Part shown: positions 42,836 to 50,769 of the stretch, piece after piece
Layout: each line of letters begins with the position of its first letter
Position numbering within the stretch: position 1 is the stretch's first letter
NCBI GenBank assembly: GCA_964416305.1
Contig: CAYQDM010000003.1
Coordinates: forward strand, 62,001 to 126,000
DNA from: Acidaminobacter sp964416305
Lineage (GTDB): Bacteria > Bacillota > Clostridia > Peptostreptococcales > Acidaminobacteraceae
Length of the DNA: 64,000 bases
Direction: 5' to 3'
Made by a program: the position numbers and the translations under genes
Notes under the pieces: generated by a model
The model's database searches: none
The model's input: only the letters and a program-made list of their open reading frames with translations
Told to the model about the DNA's origin: nothing

Positions 42836-43486
42836 TTGAAATTATCACCGTCTATTCTGTCCGCGGATTTTGGAAATCTGCAGGACGAAGTAATGAAAAT
42901 TGAACGCAGCGGCTGTGACTATCTTCATGTCGATGTCATGGATGGCCATTTTGTGCCTAATTTGACCATCGGCCCACTGGTCCTGGAGGCTTTGAAAGGG
43001 CGTACAAACCTGGTCAAGGATGTCCACCTGATGATCGAGCATCCGGATCGTTATATCGAGGCATTCGCCAAAGCAGGGGCGGATATCCTGACGGTCCATC
43101 AGGAAGCTACGGTGCACCTTCACAGGACGATCCAGCTGATCAAGTCACTTGGGGTCAAGGCAGGGGTGTCGCTCAACCCTGCAACGCCGGTGTCTGTTCT
43201 TGAGGACCTGTTGCCGGAGCTGGATTTGGTGCTCATCATGTCAGTTAATCCTGGATTTGGCGGACAGGCGTTTATTCCGCAAGCTCTGGAAAAGATCGCG
43301 AAACTGAGGGCTATGGTCGTCGAGCGCGGCCTAACCCTGGAGATCGAGGTAGATGGGGGCATCAAGGCGGATAATGTGGCCGAGGTGGTCAAAGCGGGCG
43401 CAGACGTTATTGTGGCCGGTTCGGCGCTGTTTGGGGCTCCGAATTTTGAGGCGGAGGTTCAGAAGTTCCGGGATGCGGTACAATGA
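42836..43486 (+). CDS. rpe: Rpe, ribulose-phosphate 3-epimerase
   Basis: Interconverts ribulose 5-phosphate and xylulose 5-phosphate in the pentose phosphate pathway. TIM-barrel motifs: LSADFGNL, VDVMDGHFVPNLTIGP, VHLMIEHP, MSVNPGFGGQ, EVDGGI and ADVIVAGSALF. TTG start at 42836 after CTAGGAGG. 216 residues. Its stop overlaps the ATG of thiN. Confidence 0.96.
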   Translation: MKLSPSILSADFGNLQDEVMKIERSGCDYLHVDVMDGHFVPNLTIGPLVLEALKGRTNLVKDVHLMIEHPDRYIEAFAKAGADILTVHQEATVHLHRTIQLIKSLGVKAGVSLNPATPVSVLEDLLPELDLVLIMSVNPGFGGQAFIPQALEKIAKLRAMVVERGLTLEIEVDGGIKADNVAEVVKAGADVIVAGSALFGAPNFEAEVQKFRDAVQ

Positions 43487-44139
43487 GAATTGCGATTGTC
43501 ACCGGAGGTTCAATTGAGGATTTAAGCTGGCTGAAGGCGCAGCTGAGCCGCTATGACCTGCTCCTGGCGGTGGACAGGGGACTGGAAGCCACTGAAGTCT
43601 TAGGACTTGCGCCAGATCTGATCATTGGAGATTTTGATTCCTATCGAGGGGATCAGGCCATTGAGACCCGCTATCCGGAGGCTCAGATTCTGACTTTCCC
43701 GTCCGTCAAGGACTGGACGGATACTGAGCTGGCACTGCAAAAGGCCATTGAGCTTTGCGGTTCAAGTGAAGGGGAGGCCGTCATAGATCTCTATGGGGCC
43801 TTTGGGAACCGATTGGATCACACCTTCGCCAATCTGATGCTGCTTGGAAGTTTGGAACAAAAAAGTCCCCGGATTCGCGCGCTCGATCCTGACAATGAAG
43901 TCGAGCGGCTTTTTCCTGGGACCTACAGCGTGAAACGAAAAGAGGGATTCAACGTATCGGTGCTGTCCTTGGATGAATCGGCAACAGTGTCGCTGCGTGG
44001 TTTTGAGTATGACGGTGAGAAACTGATCCTCCTTCGTACAGGGACTATGGGTGTCAGCAACCGCCTGAAAGAATCTGAGGGCATTTTGACGATTCACAGC
44101 GGAAAAGTTTTTTTGATGCAGTGCAGGGACAGGGCATAA
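43483..44139 (+). CDS. thiN: Thiamine pyrophosphokinase
   Basis: Transfers pyrophosphate from ATP to thiamine to give thiamine diphosphate. TPK motifs: VDRGLEATEVLGLAPDLIIGDFDS, DWTDTELALQKAI and DLYGAFGNRLDHTFANLMLL. 218 residues. It ends the rsmB unit and is followed by a bidirectional terminator. Confidence 0.94.
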   Translation: MRIAIVTGGSIEDLSWLKAQLSRYDLLLAVDRGLEATEVLGLAPDLIIGDFDSYRGDQAIETRYPEAQILTFPSVKDWTDTELALQKAIELCGSSEGEAVIDLYGAFGNRLDHTFANLMLLGSLEQKSPRIRALDPDNEVERLFPGTYSVKRKEGFNVSVLSLDESATVSLRGFEYDGEKLILLRTGTMGVSNRLKESEGILTIHSGKVFLMQCRDRA

Positions 44140-44145
44140 AAGAAA

Positions 44146-44195
44146 AGCCCGAACTTCATAATCCGAAGTCGGGCTGATTTCTCATTTTTCTCTGA
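44146..44195. terminator. Terminator after thiN, probably bidirectional
   Basis: AGCCCGAACTTC (44146-44157) pairs with GAAGTCGGGCT (44165-44175) with one bulged base. The plus-strand tail is GATTTCTCATTTTTC, and on the minus strand TTTTCTTTT follows. Confidence 0.75.
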
Positions 44196-44204
44196 TCTTG
44201 CCTT

Positions 44205-44250
44205 TTAATAAAGCAAAAAAGTCCGCCACAGCAAATTGGGGCAGACTTTA
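44205..44250 (-). terminator. Terminator of rpmB
   Basis: Minus strand: AAAGTCTGCC and GGCGGACTTT arms (plus 44240-44249 and 44218-44227) with a 12-base loop, followed by a run of six Ts. Confidence 0.75.
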
Positions 44251-44262
44251 AGGCAAATCCGA

Positions 44263-44454
44263 TTAGATAGCGCGTACAACATTACCTGAACGCAGGCATC
44301 TTGTACAGACCATAAGTCTCTTTGGTGAACCGTCAACGACCGCTTTCACGCGTCTGAGGTTCGGCGCCCAAGTTCTTCTTGTATGGTTGTTGGCATGGCT
44401 GACATTATTGCCGCTGACCTTGCCTTTTCCGCACACTTCGCATACTCTTGCCAT
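44263..44454 (-). CDS. rpmB: Ribosomal protein bL28
   Basis: 63-residue large-subunit protein. It has CEVCGK near the N-terminus and CTRC near the C-terminus, a zinc-binding (C+) form. SHANNHTRRTWAPNLRRVKA is the family core. GGGAGGTG lies before the ATG. The gene is alone on the minus strand between thiN and asp23, as in other Bacillota. Confidence 0.95.
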   Translation of the reverse strand: MARVCEVCGKGKVSGNNVSHANNHTRRTWAPNLRRVKAVVDGSPKRLMVCTRCLRSGNVVRAI

Positions 44455-44494
44455 TGTTACACCTCCCTAAAACAAATAACACATAAGCAAATTT

Positions 44495-44523
44495 ATTCTA
44501 ACAGATCATTTCTGTGTTTGCAA
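44495..44523 (-). promoter_or_regulatory. Promoter of rpmB
   Basis: Minus strand TTGCAA (44518-44523), 17 bases, TAGAAT (44495-44500). Confidence 0.65.
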
Positions 44524-44565
44524 GTTAATCTTAAAGGAAATTAGGGTATAATGGCACAGATAAGG

Positions 44566-44594
44566 TTGTCACACTACTCTAATCATAGTAAAAT
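44566..44594 (+). promoter_or_regulatory. Promoter of the asp23-fakA unit
   Basis: TTGTCA (44566-44571), 17 bases, TAAAAT (44589-44594), 31 bases before the ATG. A second perfect TATAAT at 44547-44552 has a poor -35 and may be an additional start. Confidence 0.65.
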
Positions 44595-44625
44595 CAATAT
44601 GGATTGTTAAAGGGGAGGAACCAAT

Positions 44626-44982
44626 ATGACCATAAAAGTAGAAAACGCACATGGTGCAGTTTTCATTAATAACGACGTTATTGCCACTATTGCGGGGGCG
44701 GCAGCCATCGAATGCTACGGCCTGGTGGGTATGGCGTCGCGCAACACTACAGGCGGGATCGCCAATCTGCTGAAAAAGGAAAATCTCTCAAAGGGTGTTC
44801 GGATTCATTCTGAGGAAGACGGCATCGTAATCGATCTGTTTGTCATCGTTCAATTTGGAACCAAAATATCCGTGGTCGCCCAAAACATAATCGAACGCGT
44901 GAAGTACAGTGTCGAGAACCAAACGGGCCTCAAAGTCCTGAAAGTGAATCTGAATATTGAAGGGGTCAGGGTTCAAGCCTGA
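44626..44982 (+). CDS. Asp23/Gls24 family protein (YloU type)
   Basis: 118 residues of the Asp23/DUF322 family: GAVFINNDVIATIAGAAAIECYGLVGMA, then VDLFV-like strand IVIDLFVIVQFGTKI and ENQTGLKVLKVNLNIEGVR. Relatives are membrane-associated or stress-linked. The genomic pairing with a DhaL/FakA-like gene is conserved in Bacillota. The ATG follows AAGGGGAGG. Confidence 0.93.
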   Translation: MTIKVENAHGAVFINNDVIATIAGAAAIECYGLVGMASRNTTGGIANLLKKENLSKGVRIHSEEDGIVIDLFVIVQFGTKISVVAQNIIERVKYSVENQTGLKVLKVNLNIEGVRVQA

Positions 44983-45000
44983 TTTTGGGAGGGATGACCT

Positions 45001-46743
45001 TTGGATATTATGAAAATTGACGGTGTGCTGCTGTCCAAGATGTTCAGACAGGCTGCCGCTACATTGAATAAAAACAAGAACCTGGTCGATTCGTTGAACG
45101 TTTTCCCGGTGCCAGACGGAGACACGGGCACCAATATGTCACTAACCATGAATGCCGCGCTGAGCGAAATTGCGAAGCACGAAGGCGAGGTCTCGGTTGA
45201 GATCGTCGCCAAAGCCATGTCGAAGGGCTCTTTGATGGGCGCCAGAGGAAACTCGGGTGTCATTCTGTCCCAAATCTTCAGGGGGTTTGCAAAGGGCTGC
45301 CAAGATAAACAGACTCTGAACTCTATTGACTTTGCCCACGCCCTAAAGGATGCTTCAGATACCGCTTACAAAGCCGTTATGAAACCTGTTGAGGGGACGA
45401 TCCTCACCGTGATCCGAAAGACGGCAGAGCATGGCATGGATTATACAGAACAGGCAGTACCTGTCCAGGAGCTCCTGGAGAATCTGATCAAGCGCTCTGA
45501 GGAAACACTGGAGCGGACGCCGGATTACCTTCCTGTCCTAAAGGCTGCTGGCGTTGTGGATGCCGGAGGCAAAGGCCTGGTCTTTATTCTCCTTGGATTT
45601 TTAGATGCCATTCTCGGCAAGGAAGTGGAAATTCAGGTAGAAAGAAGCGAAAACGTACTGAAAGCGGCCGGCGCTTCGCTGGAACCGGAAATGATCACCT
45701 TTAGCTATTGTACTGAGTTTATTATCGAGACACTTCGGGATGATGTGCCGATCCTGCGCTCTGAAATTCAGAAGTTGGGCGACAGCATGGTCTTTGTTCA
45801 GGATGAGTCGCTGGTAAAGGTCCACATTCACACGGACAATCCCGGCATGGCTCTTGAAAAAGCATTGAAATATGGACCGTTGATCACGGTTAAAATTGAA
45901 AATATGCGGGAGCAGCATTCCAATCTGACCCATGGTGCCGGCATGGCTCAAGATCAAACGCTGAGTTATGGACATGGCTCCGGACAAGAAACGGGATCTG
46001 ACCTTACTGATGGATCAGTGCCGAAAGTGGCGCCGGGTTCTATGGAAAACCGACCATCGGCAAATGCACAAAAAGGTCTGGAGAAGAAGGCCTATGGCAT
46101 TATATCGGTCGCTATGGGCGAAGGCTTCAGCAAAATTTTCAGAGACCTTGGCGTTGATGTGATCGTCGAAGGCGGTCAGACCATGAACCCAAGCACGGAG
46201 GATTTCCTCAAAGCGGCGCAGGAATGTCATGCCGAGCACTTGATCATTCTTCCAAACAACAGCAATATCATTCTGGCGGCCAATCAGGCCAAAGAGGTTT
46301 CCAGCCTTCCCATGACGGTTATTCCTTCAAAGTCGATTCCTCAGGGCATAGCAACGCTGATTGAATTCGATTCTGAGAAGGCGCCTGAAGACAATGAATT
46401 GGCTATGTCAAAAGCGATTGACAACGTCAAGACCCTTCAAGTGACGTACTCAGTCAGGGATACTCAATATGGCGACATCGAGATCAAAAAGGATGATATC
46501 CTGGGTGTGGGTGACGGGAAGATCGTCTCAGTGGGCCAGGATATTGAAGCCGTAGCGCTGGATGCCCTTGAGAAACTTCTGGATGAGGACGCGTCCATAG
46601 TGACAGTTTACTATGGGGCCGAGGTCACTGAAGCGGAGGCGGAGGCGCTGGTCGAAAAGATTGGCGCTGAGCACGGGGGCCTGGATCTTGAACTTCATTA
46701 CGGCGGGCAGCCATTGTATTATTATGTCATTTCAGTGGAGTAA
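45001..46743 (+). CDS. fakA: DhaL-domain protein, YloV/FakA type fatty acid kinase subunit
   Basis: ATP-binding subunit that, with a FakB (DegV-type) fatty-acid carrier, phosphorylates fatty acids in S. aureus. The DhaL domain (about residues 5-200) has NVFPVPDGDTGTNMSLT, whose Asp residues bind Mg, GARGNSGVILSQIFRG and DAGGKGL. The middle and C-terminal domains follow. At 580 residues it is slightly longer than usual because of a Gly/Ser/Asp-rich linker at about 305-355. TTG 45001 follows GGGAGG. No fakB gene is in the window. Confidence 0.9.
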   Translation: MDIMKIDGVLLSKMFRQAAATLNKNKNLVDSLNVFPVPDGDTGTNMSLTMNAALSEIAKHEGEVSVEIVAKAMSKGSLMGARGNSGVILSQIFRGFAKGCQDKQTLNSIDFAHALKDASDTAYKAVMKPVEGTILTVIRKTAEHGMDYTEQAVPVQELLENLIKRSEETLERTPDYLPVLKAAGVVDAGGKGLVFILLGFLDAILGKEVEIQVERSENVLKAAGASLEPEMITFSYCTEFIIETLRDDVPILRSEIQKLGDSMVFVQDESLVKVHIHTDNPGMALEKALKYGPLITVKIENMREQHSNLTHGAGMAQDQTLSYGHGSGQETGSDLTDGSVPKVAPGSMENRPSANAQKGLEKKAYGIISVAMGEGFSKIFRDLGVDVIVEGGQTMNPSTEDFLKAAQECHAEHLIILPNNSNIILAANQAKEVSSLPMTVIPSKSIPQGIATLIEFDSEKAPEDNELAMSKAIDNVKTLQVTYSVRDTQYGDIEIKKDDILGVGDGKIVSVGQDIEAVALDALEKLLDEDASIVTVYYGAEVTEAEAEALVEKIGAEHGGLDLELHYGGQPLYYYVISVE

Positions 46744-46750
46744 TGCCGTC

Positions 46751-46778
46751 AAGAGACCGGTTTAGGCCGGTCTCTTGT
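46751..46778 (+). terminator. Hairpin after fakA
   Basis: A perfect 10-base stem AAGAGACCGG / CCGGTCTCTT with a TTTAGG loop (46751-46776). Only GTACTTC follows, so it may slow rather than fully stop transcription into recG. Confidence 0.6.
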
Positions 46779-46845
46779 ACTTCAGGGCAAGAAATTGGGA
46801 AGTTCTCGAGGAATCAGTAAACTCAGGCGAGGTGACTTGGCAGAC

Positions 46846-48888
46846 ATGCATACCCATTCGGACTTGACTATGGTGAAAGGGATTGGCATCAAAAAGAAAT
46901 CCGCCCTTGCCCGCCTTGGGATCAACAGCCTTAAAGACATGCTCTTTCACTACCCCAGAGGCTATGCGGACAAATCCAACAGACGACGTGTGCACGAGGT
47001 TGCTGAAGGGGATCTGGCAACCCTCAGCGGCATCGTTAAATCCATCCAGACCACGAGATCAGGCAGTGGCAGGATCATGACGCGCTTTCAGATGCTGGAG
47101 GACATGACGCCTTTTGAAATGCTGTTTTTCAACGCGGCTTATCTCGAGAAGCAATATTCAATCGGTGAAACGCTGACTGCCTTTGGCCAGGTCCACAAAA
47201 GCGGCAGACAGGTAACGCTCATTCATCCGGAGATCTTCAAAGAGAGCGACCAGCTTGAGCAGCAGCTGGTGATCATGCCCCTGTATCCGCTGACAGAAGG
47301 CATTACTCAGCGGGATATGGCCGCGCTTATACGCCAGGCACTGGACACCAGGCTGCCTGAACTCGAGGAAACGCTGCCGGAATCTGTGCTGAAGCGCCAC
47401 AGAATGCCGGGGCTGAAAGCATCACTGCGGGAACTTCATTTTCCGACAGACCGGGCGAGATATAAAGCGGCAAAATACAGATTGGTCTTCGAAGAACTGT
47501 GGTCGCTCCAGCTGAATCTCGCCCTTCTGCGTGTAGATGCCAAGCGCGGCAAAGGTATTGCATTCAGAACAGAGCATGTTTTGGAACACTATCTGCGCGT
47601 ATTGCCTTTTCGTCTGACGGATGCGCAGCGCAGTGCCATAACGGATATTTATTCAGACATGTCTAAAGACAAGGTCATGTACCGACTTCTGCAGGGGGAT
47701 GTAGGCTCCGGCAAAACTGCGGTGGCCTTTGCAGCTATGGCGCTTGCAGCCCAAAATGACTATCAGAGCGTATTGATGGCCCCGACGGAACTGCTCGCCG
47801 CCCAGCACTTTGAAGCCATGAAAAGGCTTTTTCCGGAGTCGGCAGACCGTATGGCGCTTTTAACTTCTGCGTCGAAGCACAAGAAAAAACTGCGGGAAGG
47901 GCTGTCCAGCGGTGCTTATGCCTGGATCATTGGCACCCATGCGCTTCTTGAGGAAGAAGTCGTCTTTGACCGTCTCGGTCTGGTTATTACGGATGAGCAG
48001 CACCGCTTTGGCGTTCGCCAGCGCAACCGCCTTGAGGAAAAGGGTTTAAGCCCGGATGTCTTGATTATGACTGCGACTCCAATTCCTCGTACTTTATCGC
48101 TGGTGCTTTACGGGGATGTGGATGTTTCCTTGCTGCGCGAGCTTCCGGCGGGAAGAAAGCCAATTGAGACGATCTATGTCCAAAAAAAGCAGTTTCAGAG
48201 ACTGTGCGTCAAAGTGGATCAACTGATTGAGTCCGGACGCCAGGCGTATATGGTCTGTCCCCTCGTAGAGGACAGTGAGAATAGCGCTGGCCTTCAGTCT
48301 GCCCAGTCCCTTTTCGAAGATTTGCGCACTGGGGCATTCAGGCACCGACGCGTTGGTCTGGTACACGGTAAAATGAAGTCGTCAGAAAAAAGCCAAGTGA
48401 TGACTGCTTTTGCCGATGGTCACCTTGACCTCCTCGTCTCAACCACTGTCATTGAGGTCGGCATCAACGTGCCCAATGCTTCCGTCATGGTCATTATGGA
48501 CTGCGACAGATTTGGCCTGAGCCAGCTGCACCAGCTCAGAGGACGGGTCGGCAGGGGCGAGCACGCCTCATATTGCTATCTCGTCGCAGATCGACCTGGA
48601 GAAGTGGCCAAACAACGGATCAAAAAGATGGTCGAGACTCAGGATGGCTTTGAAATTGCTGACTGGGATCTGAAACTTCGTGGACCGGGGGAATTTTTCG
48701 GAACGCGCCAGCACGGACTTCCACCTCTGAAGCTCGCGGATTTATCCCGACATCTTGACATATTAGCCCTTTGTCAGAAAGAGGTGCTGGACTTGCTGCA
48801 AAGAGAGCGCATAAAGCAGCTGGAACAAGATGAAATTGAACTTTTGAGGCGCCGTCGTCATGAAGTCTTTGAAAGCTTTTCGATTTAG
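46846..48888 (+). CDS. recG: RecG, branched-DNA helicase
   Basis: Remodels stalled forks and Holliday junctions. The wedge/OB domain (about residues 55-150) is followed by Walker A GDVGSGKTAVA, DEQH in VITDEQHRFG and helicase C motifs (VSTTVIEVGINVPNA, LHQLRGRVGRGEH), then the C-terminal FFGTRQHGLP. About 680 residues is normal. ATG 46846 is the best start by homology (LTMVKGIG soon after), though GAGGTGA is 11 bases away. TTGs at 46837 and 46795 are alternatives. Confidence 0.94.
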   Translation: MHTHSDLTMVKGIGIKKKSALARLGINSLKDMLFHYPRGYADKSNRRRVHEVAEGDLATLSGIVKSIQTTRSGSGRIMTRFQMLEDMTPFEMLFFNAAYLEKQYSIGETLTAFGQVHKSGRQVTLIHPEIFKESDQLEQQLVIMPLYPLTEGITQRDMAALIRQALDTRLPELEETLPESVLKRHRMPGLKASLRELHFPTDRARYKAAKYRLVFEELWSLQLNLALLRVDAKRGKGIAFRTEHVLEHYLRVLPFRLTDAQRSAITDIYSDMSKDKVMYRLLQGDVGSGKTAVAFAAMALAAQNDYQSVLMAPTELLAAQHFEAMKRLFPESADRMALLTSASKHKKKLREGLSSGAYAWIIGTHALLEEEVVFDRLGLVITDEQHRFGVRQRNRLEEKGLSPDVLIMTATPIPRTLSLVLYGDVDVSLLRELPAGRKPIETIYVQKKQFQRLCVKVDQLIESGRQAYMVCPLVEDSENSAGLQSAQSLFEDLRTGAFRHRRVGLVHGKMKSSEKSQVMTAFADGHLDLLVSTTVIEVGINVPNASVMVIMDCDRFGLSQLHQLRGRVGRGEHASYCYLVADRPGEVAKQRIKKMVETQDGFEIADWDLKLRGPGEFFGTRQHGLPPLKLADLSRHLDILALCQKEVLDLLQRERIKQLEQDEIELLRRRRHEVFESFSI

Positions 48889-48953
48889 ATTATACTAAGA
48901 AGAGAGACTATATTTCAAAAAAATGACATTTGGTATGAAAAGCGCCTTTTTTA

Positions 48954-48962
48954 TGATAGAAT
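48954..48962 (+). promoter_or_regulatory. Extended -10 promoter for rsmD
   Basis: TGaTAGAAT at 48954-48962, 19 bases before the ATG. The -35 region is weak (TTGGTA at 48930-48935 with 21-base spacing). Confidence 0.4.
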
Positions 48963-48981
48963 TCGATAAGAAGGTGGAAAT

Positions 48982-49554
48982 ATGAGGGTTATAGCCGGTT
49001 CAAAAAGAGGATTGAAGCTGGAAGCGCTTGAAGGTCTTGAAACCAGACCTACAACAGATCGCGTCAAAGAGGCGCTGTTCAACTTGATACAATTTGAAAT
49101 CCAGGGCTCAAAAGTACTGGACCTCTTTGGAGGATCAGGCGCACTGGGCATAGAATCGCTGAGTCGTGGTGCGGAATTTGTCGTTTTCGTTGATCAGAGC
49201 CGTGCGAGCGCTCGCGTCATCGCACGCAATTTGGAACGGGCAAAGTTTCAGGATGCCGCCAAAATTCTGACACAGGACTGGATGTCCGCTTTGTCTCAGC
49301 TTGAAAATTCTGAGTTTGACCTGGTCTTTGTGGATCCGCCTTACAACGCGGCTTTGGAAACGCTGGTGCTTGAAAAGCTTGACCTATTTAATCTGTTGTC
49401 TGAGGATGCCATTGTCGTCATTGAGCACCCAGCTTCCCGAGCGCTGCCGGAGACTGTCAGCGGCTACAGTTTTTTAAAGTCAAGGCATTATGGCATCACA
49501 GCGCTATCCTTATACAGGAGGCACATGAATGACAAAAGCAATTTACCCGGGTAG
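48982..49554 (+). CDS. rsmD: RsmD, 16S rRNA m2G966 methyltransferase
   Basis: SAM-dependent methyltransferase of 190 residues. It begins MRVIAGSKRGLKLEAL, with TRPTTDRVKEALFNL, the SAM loop VLDLFGGSGALGIESLSRGA and the catalytic FVDPPYN. Its last 26 bases overlap coaD in another frame, so the extreme C-terminus lies inside coaD. Confidence 0.95.
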   Translation: MRVIAGSKRGLKLEALEGLETRPTTDRVKEALFNLIQFEIQGSKVLDLFGGSGALGIESLSRGAEFVVFVDQSRASARVIARNLERAKFQDAAKILTQDWMSALSQLENSEFDLVFVDPPYNAALETLVLEKLDLFNLLSEDAIVVIEHPASRALPETVSGYSFLKSRHYGITALSLYRRHMNDKSNLPG

Positions 49555-50005
49555 TTTTGATCCCATCACGAACGGACATTTGGATGTCATCGAACGTGCA
49601 GCCAAGCTTTTTGATGAGGTCGTCGTAGGCGTACTCAGCAACAGCAGCAAAAGCCCCATGTTTACCGCTGAGGAACGCGTTTCTCTGATTGAGGAAGCAG
49701 TAAAGCCGTTTGGGAATGTCAGGGTTGCGCATTTTCAAGGACTGTTGGTAGATTATGTAAAATTAAACCAAATAGATGTGATTATCAAAGGATTGAGAGC
49801 GATCTCGGATTTCGAAGCGGAATTTCAAATGGCGGCAATGAACAGACATCTCGGTGAGGGCACTGAGACCGTCTTTTTAATGACGGATGTCCATTATTCC
49901 TATTTGAGCTCCAGTCTGGTAAAGGAAGTCTTTAGGTTTAACGGTGACATTAAGGGATTGGTCCCTGACCATGTTTTGGAATATATGCTGCATAGATTGA
50001 GATAA
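49529..50005 (+). CDS. coaD: CoaD, phosphopantetheine adenylyltransferase
   Basis: Penultimate step of coenzyme A synthesis: ATP plus 4'-phosphopantetheine to dephospho-CoA. Nucleotidyltransferase motifs GSFDPITNGHLDVI (TxGH) and the C-terminal SYLSSSLVKEV are present. 158 residues. AGGAGG in the rsmD end is its ribosome site. rsmD-coaD pairing is common. Confidence 0.96.
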   Translation: MTKAIYPGSFDPITNGHLDVIERAAKLFDEVVVGVLSNSSKSPMFTAEERVSLIEEAVKPFGNVRVAHFQGLLVDYVKLNQIDVIIKGLRAISDFEAEFQMAAMNRHLGEGTETVFLMTDVHYSYLSSSLVKEVFRFNGDIKGLVPDHVLEYMLHRLR

Positions 50006-50019
50006 GGAGGAGTACACCC

Positions 50020-50553
50020 ATGTCGTCCAATCATCTTGAATTAAAAGTTTTGGATCTTCTTGAGGAATTTGAAAACAAAATTGAAAACGCCACCTCTGTA
50101 CCTCTGACGGGAAAAATAATGGCAGACCGGGAAGAATTGCTCGAAATTCTGAGGGAAATCCATATATTGCTTCCGGAGGAGTATCAGCACGTAAAGTGGA
50201 TTAAATCTCAAAAAAATCAAATTCTCGAGGAAGCCCAGAGAAGCGCAGATGCATTGCTCGCTAATGCGCAGCGTGAAGAGCGAAGAGCCATCGACAGCAT
50301 TCGCGAAGAGGAAGAGCGGCTGCTGGATGAGGCGGAGCTGAAGCGCAAGCTGATGATCGACGAGCATGAGATTGTACGCCAGGCCAGGGAAAAAGCGGAT
50401 AAAATCGTTCAGGAAGCGACACAGTTTTCAGCGAACATGAAAGAGGATGCCTTTGAGTATGTTCACGACATGATGAGCAGGGCTACCAGCGAAGTCAATG
50501 ATGTCCTGGATACACTGCGAAAAAATTTAAGAGAACTCGAAGAGTATAAATAG
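50020..50553 (+). CDS. Coiled-coil protein of unknown function (downstream of coaD)
   Basis: 177 residues with a short ordered N-terminus (LELKVLDLLEEFENKIENATSVPL) and a long charged helix from about residue 60 (rich in A, E, R and K, as in NQILEEAQRSADALLANAQREE). The helix resembles DivIVA/SepF-linked or V-ATPase subunit-like coiled coils often annotated generically as ATPase. No membrane helix or catalytic motif. Similar genes follow coaD in Clostridia. AAGGAGG precedes the ATG. The sporulation gene ylbJ, a common neighbour, is not present. Confidence 0.8.
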   Translation: MSSNHLELKVLDLLEEFENKIENATSVPLTGKIMADREELLEILREIHILLPEEYQHVKWIKSQKNQILEEAQRSADALLANAQREERRAIDSIREEEERLLDEAELKRKLMIDEHEIVRQAREKADKIVQEATQFSANMKEDAFEYVHDMMSRATSEVNDVLDTLRKNLRELEEYK

Positions 50554-50642
50554 ACATAGGCTTTGGCAACACCATGGCTTGAAGAATTTTCGTGTGGCGC
50601 CAATCGATAACTGCCACAGGTCATGCCATAGATCCAAGATTA

Positions 50643-50710
50643 AAAAAAGGGAAAATGACCGAGTGAAAAACGGATTACCGTTTTACGCTTGGTTTCATTT
50701 TCCCTTTTTT
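50643..50710. terminator. Large bidirectional terminator between the coiled-coil gene and tmcAL
   Basis: AAAAAAGGGAAAATGA (50643-50658) pairs perfectly with the right arm at 50695-50710. An imperfect inner stem continues to an ATTA loop (50674-50677), giving a hairpin of about 32 pairs. A and T runs flank it, so it can stop transcription from both sides. The 216-base gap holds nothing else. Confidence 0.88.
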
Positions 50711-50769
50711 GCGCAACGTGTCTTATTGGTGTCTTTGGGGTGTTTAGACTGCCTTCAGCTGGCTTTAAG

